This document shows positions 29,809-38,182 of a DNA stretch of 44,412 bases, one piece after another. The number at the start of each line of letters is the position of its first letter. The stretch's first letter is position 1. Location: IMG/VR virus record IMGVR_UViG_3300029258_002106, positions 1 through 44,412 of that record; one strand, given 5' to 3'. The notes under the pieces were generated by a model. That model was not told the origin of the DNA and ran no database searches. It saw only the letters and a program-made list of their open reading frames with translations. This DNA comes from a virus. A program made the position numbers and the translations under genes.

Positions 29809-31488
29809 ATGAGCATCTTAGATAGAGCATTGGACCGCTTTGCCTTTGCGATGATCAAGCGCATGAACGAGCGATCCCAAGGCAGGATACTCCGGGCAAT
29901 GTCGGAGAAGTATGACATGTACCATCCTGATTGGGGGGTCATGGACAATCAGCAGAAGGCCTATGAGCAGGTCACCTGGATCCACATTGCCGTCAGTAGG
30001 ATTGCCAAGGGAGTAGCTCAGGTACCCTTCAAGGTCTACACCGACAAAGGCGGCGGTATATTCGACGAGGTAGAGAACCATCCTTTGATCTCTCTACTGA
30101 ACAAGCCCAATGAGGAAGTTACGAGGCTTGAGTTATTCGAGGCGACGGTGGGTTACCTTATGCTCACCGGCAACGCCTATTGGTTCTTATCTTCCGGGGG
30201 TCCCGGAGCACCTACACGCATTCAAGTTCTTCGGTCCGACCGCATGTCCATTGTACCTGGGCGAAAGAGGCTGGTCGATGGATATGTTTATAATGTCGGC
30301 GAACATCATATCCCCCTGGATATTGTGGAGGTGGTGCACTTCAAGCTGTTCCATCCCCGTTCCGACTATTATGGGCTCTCTCCTATTGAAGCAGCTGCTG
30401 TTGCTGCTGAGAGCGACTATGCCCAAGCGAAGTGGAATAGGAACTACTTCTCCGAGGATAAGGCTATCCCAGCAGGCATGGTTATTGTCAAAGGTACCGT
30501 GAACAAAACGGACTTCGAAAGGTTCAAGGAAGAGTGGAAGGAGTCCTATGGAGGCCGCCAGAGGAAAACAGCCATCGTCAGAGCAAATGATGTTGACTGG
30601 AAGAATGTTGGCTTTTCTCAAAAGGAGATGGAGTTCCTTGCTTCACGCAAATTCAACAAGCAGGAAATCTTTGACATCTATGACCTACCCTTAGGAGCAA
30701 CCGATCCTTCCTCAACCGAAGCCAATTCCGTTACAGGGTTGAACTATTTCAAGGAATATACTCTCTGGCCGGTGTGCACACGCCTTTCTGAGAAGTTGAC
30801 CCAAGACCTTCTCCCCTTCTGGGATGAGAAGCTTATTGGTCGCTTTGATGATATCCGGCCTATTGATCGACAGTTACAGATCAAAGAAGAAGAGGTGAAG
30901 CGTGCAATCAGAACATTCGACGAAGCTCGCGCTCTTGCTGGACTTCCTCCCCTCGAGGACCCAACAGGACTCGACATTGGAAAGCTTCCTTATGCAACAG
31001 TGGAGAGAAGCACTATTAGCGAGTTACTTCTGTCACAGGACGGAGATAACGGGGGAGCACGGGAGGCCCCCGCAGAAGGTAGCGGTAGGCAACCACGTGA
31101 TCGGTCTTCTGCAGTAGATGACAATCCAGCCAACAAACCTAAGAAGATCAGGAAGGGTAAAGCCGAAAAGCCTGAGTCTGCAAAGATGATACAGGTTTTT
31201 CTCAATGGTCTCCCGCTTACTAATGAAGAGTTGGAAGACAGCAAAGCGAAGGCCATCAAGGTGATGAGCTGGATCAAAGAACTAAAGCAATATGAGAAGT
31301 ATATCCGTCGACGCCTCGAGGGAGGAGAAAAGCCTGAGAATATCCGGCCCTTCATTCCCGATGTTCTCCCCGTCAAAGGCTTTGAGCTTTTGGAGGAGCA
31401 AGTAGAGGCTATACAAACTCTGGAGGATTTGGACGAGGTGTTTGAAAACGCCTTAGTCCTATTCCGGGAGGATTTTGGAGATGAGTAA
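29809..31488 (+). CDS. Portal protein (HK97 family)
   Basis: This 559-residue protein contains HK97-type portal features: YEQVTWIHIAVSRIAKGVAQVPFKVY, ENHPLISLLNKPNEEVTRLELFE, YLMLTGNAYWFL, EVVHFKLFHPRSDYYGLSPIEAA and IFDIYDLPLGATDPSSTEAN. The C-terminal 140 residues are an extra low-complexity and helical extension (KPKKIRKGKAEKPESAKMIQ onward). Twelve copies would form the DNA channel at the capsid vertex. The stop lies within the next gene's start (ATGAGTAA). Confidence 0.93.
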   Translation: MSILDRALDRFAFAMIKRMNERSQGRILRAMSEKYDMYHPDWGVMDNQQKAYEQVTWIHIAVSRIAKGVAQVPFKVYTDKGGGIFDEVENHPLISLLNKPNEEVTRLELFEATVGYLMLTGNAYWFLSSGGPGAPTRIQVLRSDRMSIVPGRKRLVDGYVYNVGEHHIPLDIVEVVHFKLFHPRSDYYGLSPIEAAAVAAESDYAQAKWNRNYFSEDKAIPAGMVIVKGTVNKTDFERFKEEWKESYGGRQRKTAIVRANDVDWKNVGFSQKEMEFLASRKFNKQEIFDIYDLPLGATDPSSTEANSVTGLNYFKEYTLWPVCTRLSEKLTQDLLPFWDEKLIGRFDDIRPIDRQLQIKEEEVKRAIRTFDEARALAGLPPLEDPTGLDIGKLPYATVERSTISELLLSQDGDNGGAREAPAEGSGRQPRDRSSAVDDNPANKPKKIRKGKAEKPESAKMIQVFLNGLPLTNEELEDSKAKAIKVMSWIKELKQYEKYIRRRLEGGEKPENIRPFIPDVLPVKGFELLEEQVEAIQTLEDLDEVFENALVLFREDFGDE

Positions 31489-32062
31489 GGCAAAACATGT
31501 CCCTTCCCTTGAATGGGAACTGGATGCAATGAAGGGAGGTCCGGGTTCTGGACACTTTGGGCATGCTGGTCGTCCGGGCAAGCGTGGAGGTTCCGCTCCT
31601 AGAGGCGGCGGGGCTGTGATCGGAGAAGGCCCACCTCGTTTTGGTGAGCCGGATTGGAATGAACTGGATGAAGAAGCTCGGTTGACACTCGAACGGCAGG
31701 AAGAAGAAGCAGGCTATTTTATTGGAGAAGCAGGTGATCTAGCTGATGATTACCTTGCTGAGCACCTCGAGGGCATGAGACATGGAGAAACCCTAGACAT
31801 TTCACTTGGTGATGCCATCGATGCTTCTGGAGGCCAGCCGGGGATTGATGCTTACTTTCGCTCTGAAGGAATTACTCCCACCGCTGAAGCTGCTTATGAC
31901 CGTCTTTGGCAGGTTTCGGATGAGATGGAAGCAATTGCATTTGAGTATGATGGGGCTAATATCACCGAAGTACTTCCGCCTGATCCAACTTCACTCATGG
32001 ATTGGTGCACTAATCACTGGGAGTCAGATTTCTTCGAGGATGATCTAGAACCTGTTAGCTAA
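31481..32062 (+). CDS. Tagged small acidic head-region protein (KGGPGSGHFGH motif)
   Basis: The ATG at 31481 has GGGAGG and GGAG upstream and overlaps the portal stop by eight bases; the product has 193 residues. After 17 residues comes the tag KGGPGSGHFGHAGRPGKRGG (residues 18 onward), followed by about 150 strongly acidic, helical residues (ELDEEARLTLERQEEEAGYF, DWCTNHWESDFFEDDLEPVS). No enzyme motif is recognised. The same tag precedes effector-like modules in the protein at 32739-35285. I infer an internal head protein or cargo sharing the same handling signal. Confidence 0.75.
   Translation: MSKAKHVPSLEWELDAMKGGPGSGHFGHAGRPGKRGGSAPRGGGAVIGEGPPRFGEPDWNELDEEARLTLERQEEEAGYFIGEAGDLADDYLAEHLEGMRHGETLDISLGDAIDASGGQPGIDAYFRSEGITPTAEAAYDRLWQVSDEMEAIAFEYDGANITEVLPPDPTSLMDWCTNHWESDFFEDDLEPVS
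31532..31600 (+). repeat. KGGPGSGHFGH tag, copy 1 (coding)
   Basis: This 69-bp segment encodes the 23-residue tag at residues 18-40 of the 31481 protein. Compared with the copies at 33480 and 34107, nearly every change falls on a third codon position. The only protein differences are Ala for Arg after GHFGH and Ala for Leu near the end. Confidence 0.85.
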
Positions 32063-32072
32063 AGGATTGACA

Positions 32073-32735
32073 ATGTTGCACCCCGATATCTTATTGACCG
32101 AGAACTTCCATAACTTACACGAAGGAGAGACTTGCTTGATCATAGGAAATGGTCCATCGCTCAATGATATCCCAAACCATTTCCTCAATCAGTATACTAC
32201 CTTCGGTTCAAATCTCATCAACCGACGGAAGGGCTTCACACCTACTTATTATTCGACAGTAGACAGTAGGGTGATGAGGGAATTCCGTGGTGAAATCATG
32301 GCCAAGTTGTTCCACATCCCAAAATTTCTTCCTTCTCCCAACTTGGACCAATGGACGGGGCCAAACATCTATCGGTTCCGCCATAGACCCGGCCCACTTT
32401 GGCCCCATGCACTTGCCGGGGAACTATGGCCTAGGGAATTATTGCACGACAAAGGGATTACTTACACAACCGTTACCCATGTTCTAATGCAGTTGGCTTA
32501 CTACATGGGCTTCAACACAATGTTATTTGTCGGACTGGATAACACCCCAAGACGCGGTCAGCACTTTTATTCTGGAGATGAATGGAAGGGCCAACCAGAC
32601 ATGGATGTCTGGGATCGAGGCTATGGGGCTTTGAGACATGGAATGATAATGTCCCGTCCTACGATCAAGATGTGGAACTTATCCACCTACTCTGAGGTCA
32701 CGACCATTCCAAAAGGGGATTGGCGGGATTGGTAG
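32073..32735 (+). CDS. GT42/DUF115-like putative glycosyltransferase, copy 3
   Basis: The ATG at 32073 follows AAAGGA by seven bases (220 residues). The family pattern is again visible: CLIIGNGPSLNDIPNHF, TTFGSNLINRR in place of AMNRIH, FTPTYYSTVDSRV, and THVLMQLAYYMGFNTMLFVGLDNTP with a downstream GQHFYSGDEW. It is more diverged from the two tail-region copies than they are from each other. It lies between two tag-bearing head genes. A nucleotide-sugar-dependent transfer to a virion protein is one inference; the acceptor is unknown. Confidence 0.6.
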   Translation: MLHPDILLTENFHNLHEGETCLIIGNGPSLNDIPNHFLNQYTTFGSNLINRRKGFTPTYYSTVDSRVMREFRGEIMAKLFHIPKFLPSPNLDQWTGPNIYRFRHRPGPLWPHALAGELWPRELLHDKGITYTTVTHVLMQLAYYMGFNTMLFVGLDNTPRRGQHFYSGDEWKGQPDMDVWDRGYGALRHGMIMSRPTIKMWNLSTYSEVTTIPKGDWRDW

Positions 32736-32738
32736 ACA

Positions 32739-35285
32739 ATGGCAGTCAAACCACGAGGGGATGCTCGACAGCCCTATCTTCGCTATAAGCAGGAACAGGA
32801 CCGAGCCATCTCAAAAGCATTATTGACATACTGGCAACAGCAAAAGGTCCGGATGGAAGGGGTCCTAAAGGAATTTGCTCCTGCAAAGCTCAGTCCTTGG
32901 GATGCTTTCTGGGCGAATGAACAAAGGATACTCTTGGCAATTTTGCTTCCAAGGCTAGCAGAGACAGCCTTTGGGGGTATCCATGAGAGTGAAGTCCTTT
33001 CTCATAAGATAGGTTTAGGGTTGGATTTCGCTTTAGCTCACCAGAATGCCCTCAATTATGTTCAGAGCCAAGCACTGTTGCATTCTAGTTGGCTCAATCG
33101 GACTACAATGAGGAGTTTCAACACTCGTTTGGCCGAATGGATCCAAACTCCAGGCCAGACTATCGGGGACTTGACTGACGACCTTTATCAAATCTACGGC
33201 AATCGCTCTCGAGCCATGCAAGCTGCCATCAGCATGGTAACTGATATTTATGCTGAGGGGAGTTTGATTGGCTGGAGACAGCTTGAACTCCACAATGGCG
33301 GACTAACCTTTTACAAGGTTTGGAACACCAACGCCGACGACTGGGTATGTCCGGTCTGCCGACCACTCAACGGAGAGCGCGTTCTGCTCAGTGGCCATTT
33401 CAGGGGAGGTCTCGACAGACCCAAGGCACATCACGGTTGTCGGTGTTGGCTCACCATGGAAGTCGACATCCCAGCAGTAAAAGGAGGACCTGGTTCAGGA
33501 CATTTCGGACACCGTGGTCGCCCTGGTAAACGTGGGGGTAGTTTACCTGGAACTGCTGGATCAGCCTTGATAGCCTCTCTCGGGGATGATTGGACGGGTC
33601 AAATTCATACGGTGGATGATTGGGCTCCTTCAACTCCAGGAGACCCTGCTACTATTGAAGCTCTGACAGCGGCAGGCCCCGGGGATACTTGGGCTATGGC
33701 TGAAGAACTTGGACTGGATAGTAAGCTAGACCATTTTGAAAGGATCAATAGGAAATGGGTTTTTGAAGAAGATCCTGATGCTAAATATACGATCCGAGGC
33801 TTCTTAGAAAAGAACCAAGACTTAAGGACGGTAACTCTCTATGAGTGGTATAGTGGCCAATATGGGAGTCCTGATGTTGAACATTTCCCTGCATTTGATG
33901 CATGGTTAGAAACTCCCCAACTAATCTTTAGAGGAGGAGATCCTCATGAAGAAGTTTTTAGCGGTTGGACTTGGAACCCCCGTACTGCAGAGAGATTTGG
34001 TGGTGTACAAGCTTTAGAGATTACTCCAGCTCAAACTTTAGGTTATAGTCTTTCTGGTGAAGGGGAAATTTATGTTGACTCGGAATTCATCAGTATTGCT
34101 CCTACAAAGGGCGGACCAGGCTCAGGACACTTTGGCCATCGAGGCCGACCTGGAAAGAGAGGGGGTAGTCTACCAGCAGGAGCTGGTGGAGTAATGATCG
34201 CTGCCTCTGGCTTGGATAAAGCAGGCCGAAGAAAAGCTCGGAGGATTAGGGATGATTATGAGAAGGGTATCCTAACTAGAGAGGAAGCAGAAGCTCAGAT
34301 GGAGGCACTAGGAGCTGATTCCTCCTATATTGAGAAACTTTTAGGAGAGTCTTCTAGTTCGTCTCAGACAGGACTAAAGCCCAAGGGCTCTTTGAAATCT
34401 AAAGAAGAAATCGCTCAACGGCGAAAAGCTTATCAGCAGGAGTGTAATCGGTCTCAAAGAGAGTATGATCGAGCTGCTTCTGATTATGACCATTGGGAAG
34501 CTGGAGAATTTAGAGAGAAGCAGTTAGAACTACAAGAGAAGCATAAGAACCCCGAGACAGGGAGGACCAATTGGGAGGGATACTTCAACGACCCAGATTA
34601 TATAGCGCTCAAAGAAGAAAGAAGCCGACGAAGAGAAATTATGAATACTGCTAGAGAGCAGTATGAGCAGCAGCAGAAAGATCTACTTGTAAAACACTTC
34701 GGGATCGGGGACCATTTCGAAGTAAGATGTGTTTATGGTCCCAAGGCTCAAAGGACTCATGGGGCTACCAAGGATGAGTGGGACGAGGGTTTTGACTTCG
34801 TTTCACAGTTCGTTGCTAAAGAGGGGATGTCCAACCCCAATGCAAAGGTACGAGTCTACAAGAAGAAGAAGAACCAAGTAGCTAATTATAACCCCCGGGA
34901 TTCGAGGATCTATCTCGATGCACAAAGTTCAAGGGTCTCTGCTGCTCATGAACTTGGCCATTGGCTTGATGATATTGGTTATAATCAAGGACATATCTCA
35001 AAAGAGGTAAACTTTATCCTTACTCGTAGTGGGGGATCAACATCTTGGTCAGGAGGCGGTAAAAGCAGGTATCGGTATTATCAATGGAATGATCAGTTTG
35101 ATACCTATACCGGCCGAATTCCTTACAATGAATTGGAATGTTTTGGATTTGGGGACCCTGATAAGTTTATTGCTACGGAGGTTCTTTCTACTGGTTTAGA
35201 ACATCTTGTGCGGAATCCCCACAAGTTTGCAGGGCAAGACCCTGAACACTTTGAATTAGTTATGGAGATTATTCAAGGAGAGTAA
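32739..35285 (+). CDS. Modular MuF head protein with ADP-ribosyltransferase-like and metallopeptidase modules
   Basis: This 848-residue protein has three modules joined by two copies of a tag. Residues about 1-247 are a MuF/SPP1 gp7-type minor head domain (WNTNADDWVCPVCRPLNGERV, then KAHHGCRCWLTM). The tag follows at 248-270. Residues 271-456 look like an R-S-E ADP-ribosyltransferase: IFRGG (Arg398), FSGWTWNPRTAERFGG (Ser408, Thr411) and SGEGEIYVD (Glu441, Glu443). The second tag is at 457-479. A long charged helical region comes next, then a zincin: AAHELGHWLDD (His737, Glu738, His741) with a candidate third ligand in ATEVLS (Glu814). MuF proteins are known carriers of polymorphic toxins; I infer an effector cargo delivered with DNA or released by cleavage at the tags. 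Confidence 0.82.
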   Translation: MAVKPRGDARQPYLRYKQEQDRAISKALLTYWQQQKVRMEGVLKEFAPAKLSPWDAFWANEQRILLAILLPRLAETAFGGIHESEVLSHKIGLGLDFALAHQNALNYVQSQALLHSSWLNRTTMRSFNTRLAEWIQTPGQTIGDLTDDLYQIYGNRSRAMQAAISMVTDIYAEGSLIGWRQLELHNGGLTFYKVWNTNADDWVCPVCRPLNGERVLLSGHFRGGLDRPKAHHGCRCWLTMEVDIPAVKGGPGSGHFGHRGRPGKRGGSLPGTAGSALIASLGDDWTGQIHTVDDWAPSTPGDPATIEALTAAGPGDTWAMAEELGLDSKLDHFERINRKWVFEEDPDAKYTIRGFLEKNQDLRTVTLYEWYSGQYGSPDVEHFPAFDAWLETPQLIFRGGDPHEEVFSGWTWNPRTAERFGGVQALEITPAQTLGYSLSGEGEIYVDSEFISIAPTKGGPGSGHFGHRGRPGKRGGSLPAGAGGVMIAASGLDKAGRRKARRIRDDYEKGILTREEAEAQMEALGADSSYIEKLLGESSSSSQTGLKPKGSLKSKEEIAQRRKAYQQECNRSQREYDRAASDYDHWEAGEFREKQLELQEKHKNPETGRTNWEGYFNDPDYIALKEERSRRREIMNTAREQYEQQQKDLLVKHFGIGDHFEVRCVYGPKAQRTHGATKDEWDEGFDFVSQFVAKEGMSNPNAKVRVYKKKKNQVANYNPRDSRIYLDAQSSRVSAAHELGHWLDDIGYNQGHISKEVNFILTRSGGSTSWSGGGKSRYRYYQWNDQFDTYTGRIPYNELECFGFGDPDKFIATEVLSTGLEHLVRNPHKFAGQDPEHFELVMEIIQGE
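33480..33548 (+). repeat. KGGPGSGHFGH tag, copy 2 (coding)
   Basis: This segment encodes residues 248-270 of the MuF protein, directly after the MuF domain and before the ADP-ribosyltransferase-like module. The peptide is the same as copy 3 over all 23 residues, although many codons differ, so it is kept by selection on the protein rather than by recent DNA duplication. Confidence 0.88.
34107..34175 (+). repeat. KGGPGSGHFGH tag, copy 3 (coding)
   Basis: This segment encodes residues 457-479 of the MuF protein, between the ADP-ribosyltransferase-like module and the helical-metallopeptidase region. It is the module boundary where a protease cut would release the C-terminal part. The sequence is Gly-, His- and Arg-rich and probably flexible. 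Confidence 0.88.
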
Positions 35286-35288
35286 CTT

Positions 35289-35525
35289 ATGAGAGCCGTG
35301 ATCCACTTGGACGAGCATACAGTTGAATTCGATGGAGAGGAATGGAATAGCTCTTCTCTCCCGATGCTAGCTGATGAGCTCAATCTTTTCATGCCTAAGG
35401 ACTTTCCTCCTAGGCCTGAGCACCCCATAAAACAAGCTGGTCGATGGGCTTTGGGACAGGTCCCCGGGAAACCAACACTGGAAATCATTGGGGAGGATGA
35501 AACTCCCGATGGGGTGATTATCTAA
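35289..35525 (+). CDS. Hypothetical small head-region protein
   Basis: This 78-residue protein is not recognised. It opens with a beta-hairpin (RAVIHLDEHTVEFDGEEW), a helix (LPMLADELNLFMP) and a Pro-rich segment (KDFPPRPEHPIKQAG), and ends LEIIGEDETPDGVII. There is no cysteine or membrane segment. It lies three bases after the MuF gene, and its stop shares a base with the next ATG (TAATG). Confidence 0.6.
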   Translation: MRAVIHLDEHTVEFDGEEWNSSSLPMLADELNLFMPKDFPPRPEHPIKQAGRWALGQVPGKPTLEIIGEDETPDGVII

Positions 35526-36019
35526 TGGAATTAGACATTGGAGTAGAAGGCTTGGAAGAAGCCATTCAGGCTACTAACCGAGCTCCTACAATTATTACTC
35601 ATAAATTGAAGCAAGGCATGGAAGTGGCTGTAGCCGATACTATCTCTCAGAGGGGCTTAGCAAAGTATCCTCCACGCACGGAGGCCAACCGCCCACCCGC
35701 TCCATATTACAAGCGGGGTTATGGCTATATGCGTAAGAGAGGACTAGTAGCTTCTTCGGAAAGACTGGGTACCCAATTCTATGCCAAGGGTGCAATGGTT
35801 GGCAACCAAGTGATCGGGATTGGTGGCCAGCGGGCCAGTTACGGAAAGTTTGCAGTTGGTGATTGGCAGCCAGCACACATGGCCAACAAGGGCTGGAGAA
35901 AGATGAAAGAAGTAGCAAAGGAGAGAACTCGAAAGATGGGTCAAATCCTTTCAGCCTATGTGACTGAAGCTCTTTCTCAAGTTGGCCTACTCGATCGAAT
36001 GTTCGATAACATGTTCTAA
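35525..36019 (+). CDS. HK97 gp10-like protein
   Basis: This 164-residue protein opens LDIGVEGLEEAIQATNR, followed by a helix and the segment KYPPRTEANRPPAPYYKRGYGYMRKRG, then SERLGTQFY. This layout resembles HK97 gp10-like head-tail joining proteins, although it stands before the capsid gene rather than after it. I infer a structural head or neck component. The ATG overlaps the upstream stop. Confidence 0.6.
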   Translation: MELDIGVEGLEEAIQATNRAPTIITHKLKQGMEVAVADTISQRGLAKYPPRTEANRPPAPYYKRGYGYMRKRGLVASSERLGTQFYAKGAMVGNQVIGIGGQRASYGKFAVGDWQPAHMANKGWRKMKEVAKERTRKMGQILSAYVTEALSQVGLLDRMFDNMF

Positions 36020-36028
36020 GGAGGGAGT

Positions 36029-38110
36029 ATGACGACAACCAGTGTAAAGTTCGTTGATAGCCTAAATAACATCATTGGTGGCTATGGGGTTGTCTGGGGC
36101 GATCCAGCAAATAAGGACTTAGTAGGAGATTACTTCACTCCTCAATCTGATCTAGCCTTAGACTGGTACCCAGAGCGCCCCCTGTTATACCAACATGGGC
36201 TAGACAACCGATTACAGACTGAGACCATTGGAAAAGTTATAAAGATGACTCCTGATGAAGTCGGGGTTTGGGTGGAAGCCCAACTCGACCTAAGGAAGAA
36301 ATGGTCTTCAGTAGTGAAGCGCTTAGTTGCTAACGGAGTGCTGAACTATTCTTCGGGGTCAGTTGAGCGCTGGGCCAAGAAATCCAATGATGGCAAAATA
36401 GAAAGATGGCCCATCGTAGAGATGACCCTCACCCCTATGCCAGCTGAGCCGCGGCTGACGGATGTTGCATTCGTGAAAGCGGCTTTCAAATCTATTGGGT
36501 TACACTTTGAATTGCCTAGAGACCTCCCGGGCGAAGAGGGACAGGGCGAGGAAAACAACGACCCAAAAACCTTAGGAGGCAATATGCCTGAAAGCTTTTC
36601 TCCAGAACAACTGGACACCATTGGGCAGGTCGCAGCTAAGGCCGTTGTTGCGACGCTCGATGCCCGGGACGAGGCGGCAAAAGCCGCTGCGGACCAAGAA
36701 GCGGCCATTGAAGCCGAAGTCCAAAAGAGACTAGAGGCTCACAAAAAGAAGGAAGATGAGGGAACCCCTCCAGCGAAGTCCCTTCCAGGTGATGAGGACG
36801 AGGCAGGGAAAACTCGTATTACTTCTGTCAAAAATCGCCGATATGATCATCTCACAGCAGCTGATCTTTCCACTTTAGCTATGGTTCTCAATAGCGCTTA
36901 CGACCGTGGGCACGCCAAAGCCCCGCTCAGTGATGTTGGGTTCAAGGCTCTAATGGAAAAGACGGCTCTAGCCGCAGATGGCAAGCCACACGCTCTTCCT
37001 TATGAGAACCGTGAGAACTACCAGCTTGCTGCAATCAAGGCGATTGGGGAACTGCAAGGGGATGGTTTACCCATCAAATCAGATGAGTTGAACTACTCCA
37101 CTCAATCAAGTTACGGTGATGAATGGGTCGCCGTTGCCTATGGCTCTAACCTTTGGGAATCTATCAGAATAGGAACTTTCCTACTTCCGAAGATGCCCTC
37201 CATCGAGGTACCGGCCGGGCACGAGTCCATCATCATACCGCTTGAGGGCGCAGACCCCACTTGGTATGTTGTTGCACAAACAACTGACCTGAACGCAACT
37301 ACCGGCGCCCCAGATGCTACCATCACTGCTTCAAAGATGGGGACAGGCCAAGTTCAGTTGACTCTCGCTAAGATGGGAGCACGAACGGTTTGGTCCGGTG
37401 AGATGAGCGAGGACTCACTTATTCCTTGGGTTCCTCAACTCCGTTCACAGTTCGAAGTTAGTGGTCAGGAAATCCTAGAGGCCGTTATTATCAATGGCGA
37501 CACGGAATCCTCAGCTAACAAGAACATCAATGATATTGCAGGCACTCCCGCTGCATCCGATTACTTCATGGCTTTCAACGGCTTTCGGAAGAGCCCCTTG
37601 ATCACCACGACTGCTAATAGTCGAGATGGTGGGGTCTTGGCAGCCAATGACTACCTTGAAACCGTCAAGCTGATGGGTAATGCTGGAAAGAACGCACTCA
37701 ACCGCTCTAAGGTTGAGTTCATCATCGATCCACTCACCCACTACAAAAGCTTGGAACTTCCCGAAGTGAAGACGAAAGATGTCCGCTCCCAGGCAACAAT
37801 CGAGGGCGGCCAACTCACTGGCCTTTGGGGATACAAAATCAATGTTTCCGGCCAGATTGCCTACCGGGCAGGTAACTGCTTGTCCAACAGCGCTGGCAAG
37901 GTTGATGTCGACACCACGACAAACAACGCCTACGGACAAATCCTTGCTGTTCGCTATGATCAGTGGAGATTTGCCTTCCGCCGACGGATGACTATGGAAA
38001 CAACCCGTTATGCACGGGCAGACGCAACCGAGCTGGTGGCGATGGTAAGGATCGGCCTGATCCAGAGAGATACAGAAGCCGCAGCCATCTCCTACAACTT
38101 GACCGTCTAA
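36029..38110 (+). CDS. Prohead protease-major capsid protein fusion (HK97 fold)
   Basis: This protein of 693 residues starts after AAGGAGGGAG. Residues about 1-150 are a U35-type prohead protease: GGYGVVWGDPANKDLVGDYF, LLYQHGLD (His56) and LNYSSGSVERW (Ser108 or Ser109). A charged helical linker of about 100 residues (AAKAAADQEAAIEAEVQKRL) has the character of a scaffolding delta domain. The remainder is a major capsid protein, with IPLEGADPTWYVVAQTTDLN, YDQWRFAFRRRMTMETTRYA and ATELVAMVRIG. Fused protease, scaffold and capsid imply self-processing during assembly. A hairpin follows the stop. Confidence 0.88.
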   Translation: MTTTSVKFVDSLNNIIGGYGVVWGDPANKDLVGDYFTPQSDLALDWYPERPLLYQHGLDNRLQTETIGKVIKMTPDEVGVWVEAQLDLRKKWSSVVKRLVANGVLNYSSGSVERWAKKSNDGKIERWPIVEMTLTPMPAEPRLTDVAFVKAAFKSIGLHFELPRDLPGEEGQGEENNDPKTLGGNMPESFSPEQLDTIGQVAAKAVVATLDARDEAAKAAADQEAAIEAEVQKRLEAHKKKEDEGTPPAKSLPGDEDEAGKTRITSVKNRRYDHLTAADLSTLAMVLNSAYDRGHAKAPLSDVGFKALMEKTALAADGKPHALPYENRENYQLAAIKAIGELQGDGLPIKSDELNYSTQSSYGDEWVAVAYGSNLWESIRIGTFLLPKMPSIEVPAGHESIIIPLEGADPTWYVVAQTTDLNATTGAPDATITASKMGTGQVQLTLAKMGARTVWSGEMSEDSLIPWVPQLRSQFEVSGQEILEAVIINGDTESSANKNINDIAGTPAASDYFMAFNGFRKSPLITTTANSRDGGVLAANDYLETVKLMGNAGKNALNRSKVEFIIDPLTHYKSLELPEVKTKDVRSQATIEGGQLTGLWGYKINVSGQIAYRAGNCLSNSAGKVDVDTTTNNAYGQILAVRYDQWRFAFRRRMTMETTRYARADATELVAMVRIGLIQRDTEAAAISYNLTV

Positions 38111-38126
38111 AATTCGTAACCCTTGG

Positions 38127-38158
38127 AATGATAGTCCCCTTCATCGGGGATTATCATT
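38127..38158 (+). other. Hairpin after the capsid gene
   Basis: AATGATAGTCCCC (38127-38139) pairs with GGGGATTATCATT (38146-38158), 13 pairs with one G-T wobble and a six-base loop. No T-tract follows, so it is more likely an mRNA-stabilising or attenuating structure than a strong terminator. It would help keep capsid message abundant relative to the downstream connector genes. Confidence 0.6.
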
Positions 38159-38182
38159 TCATTAGTTATAAGGAGAAGTGAA

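Noticed and set aside
30990-31529. Minus-strand open frame of about 179 codons opposite the portal gene
   Set aside because: It is an antisense shadow, rich in Ser and Leu from reverse-read codons, with no start signals; the portal is unambiguous.
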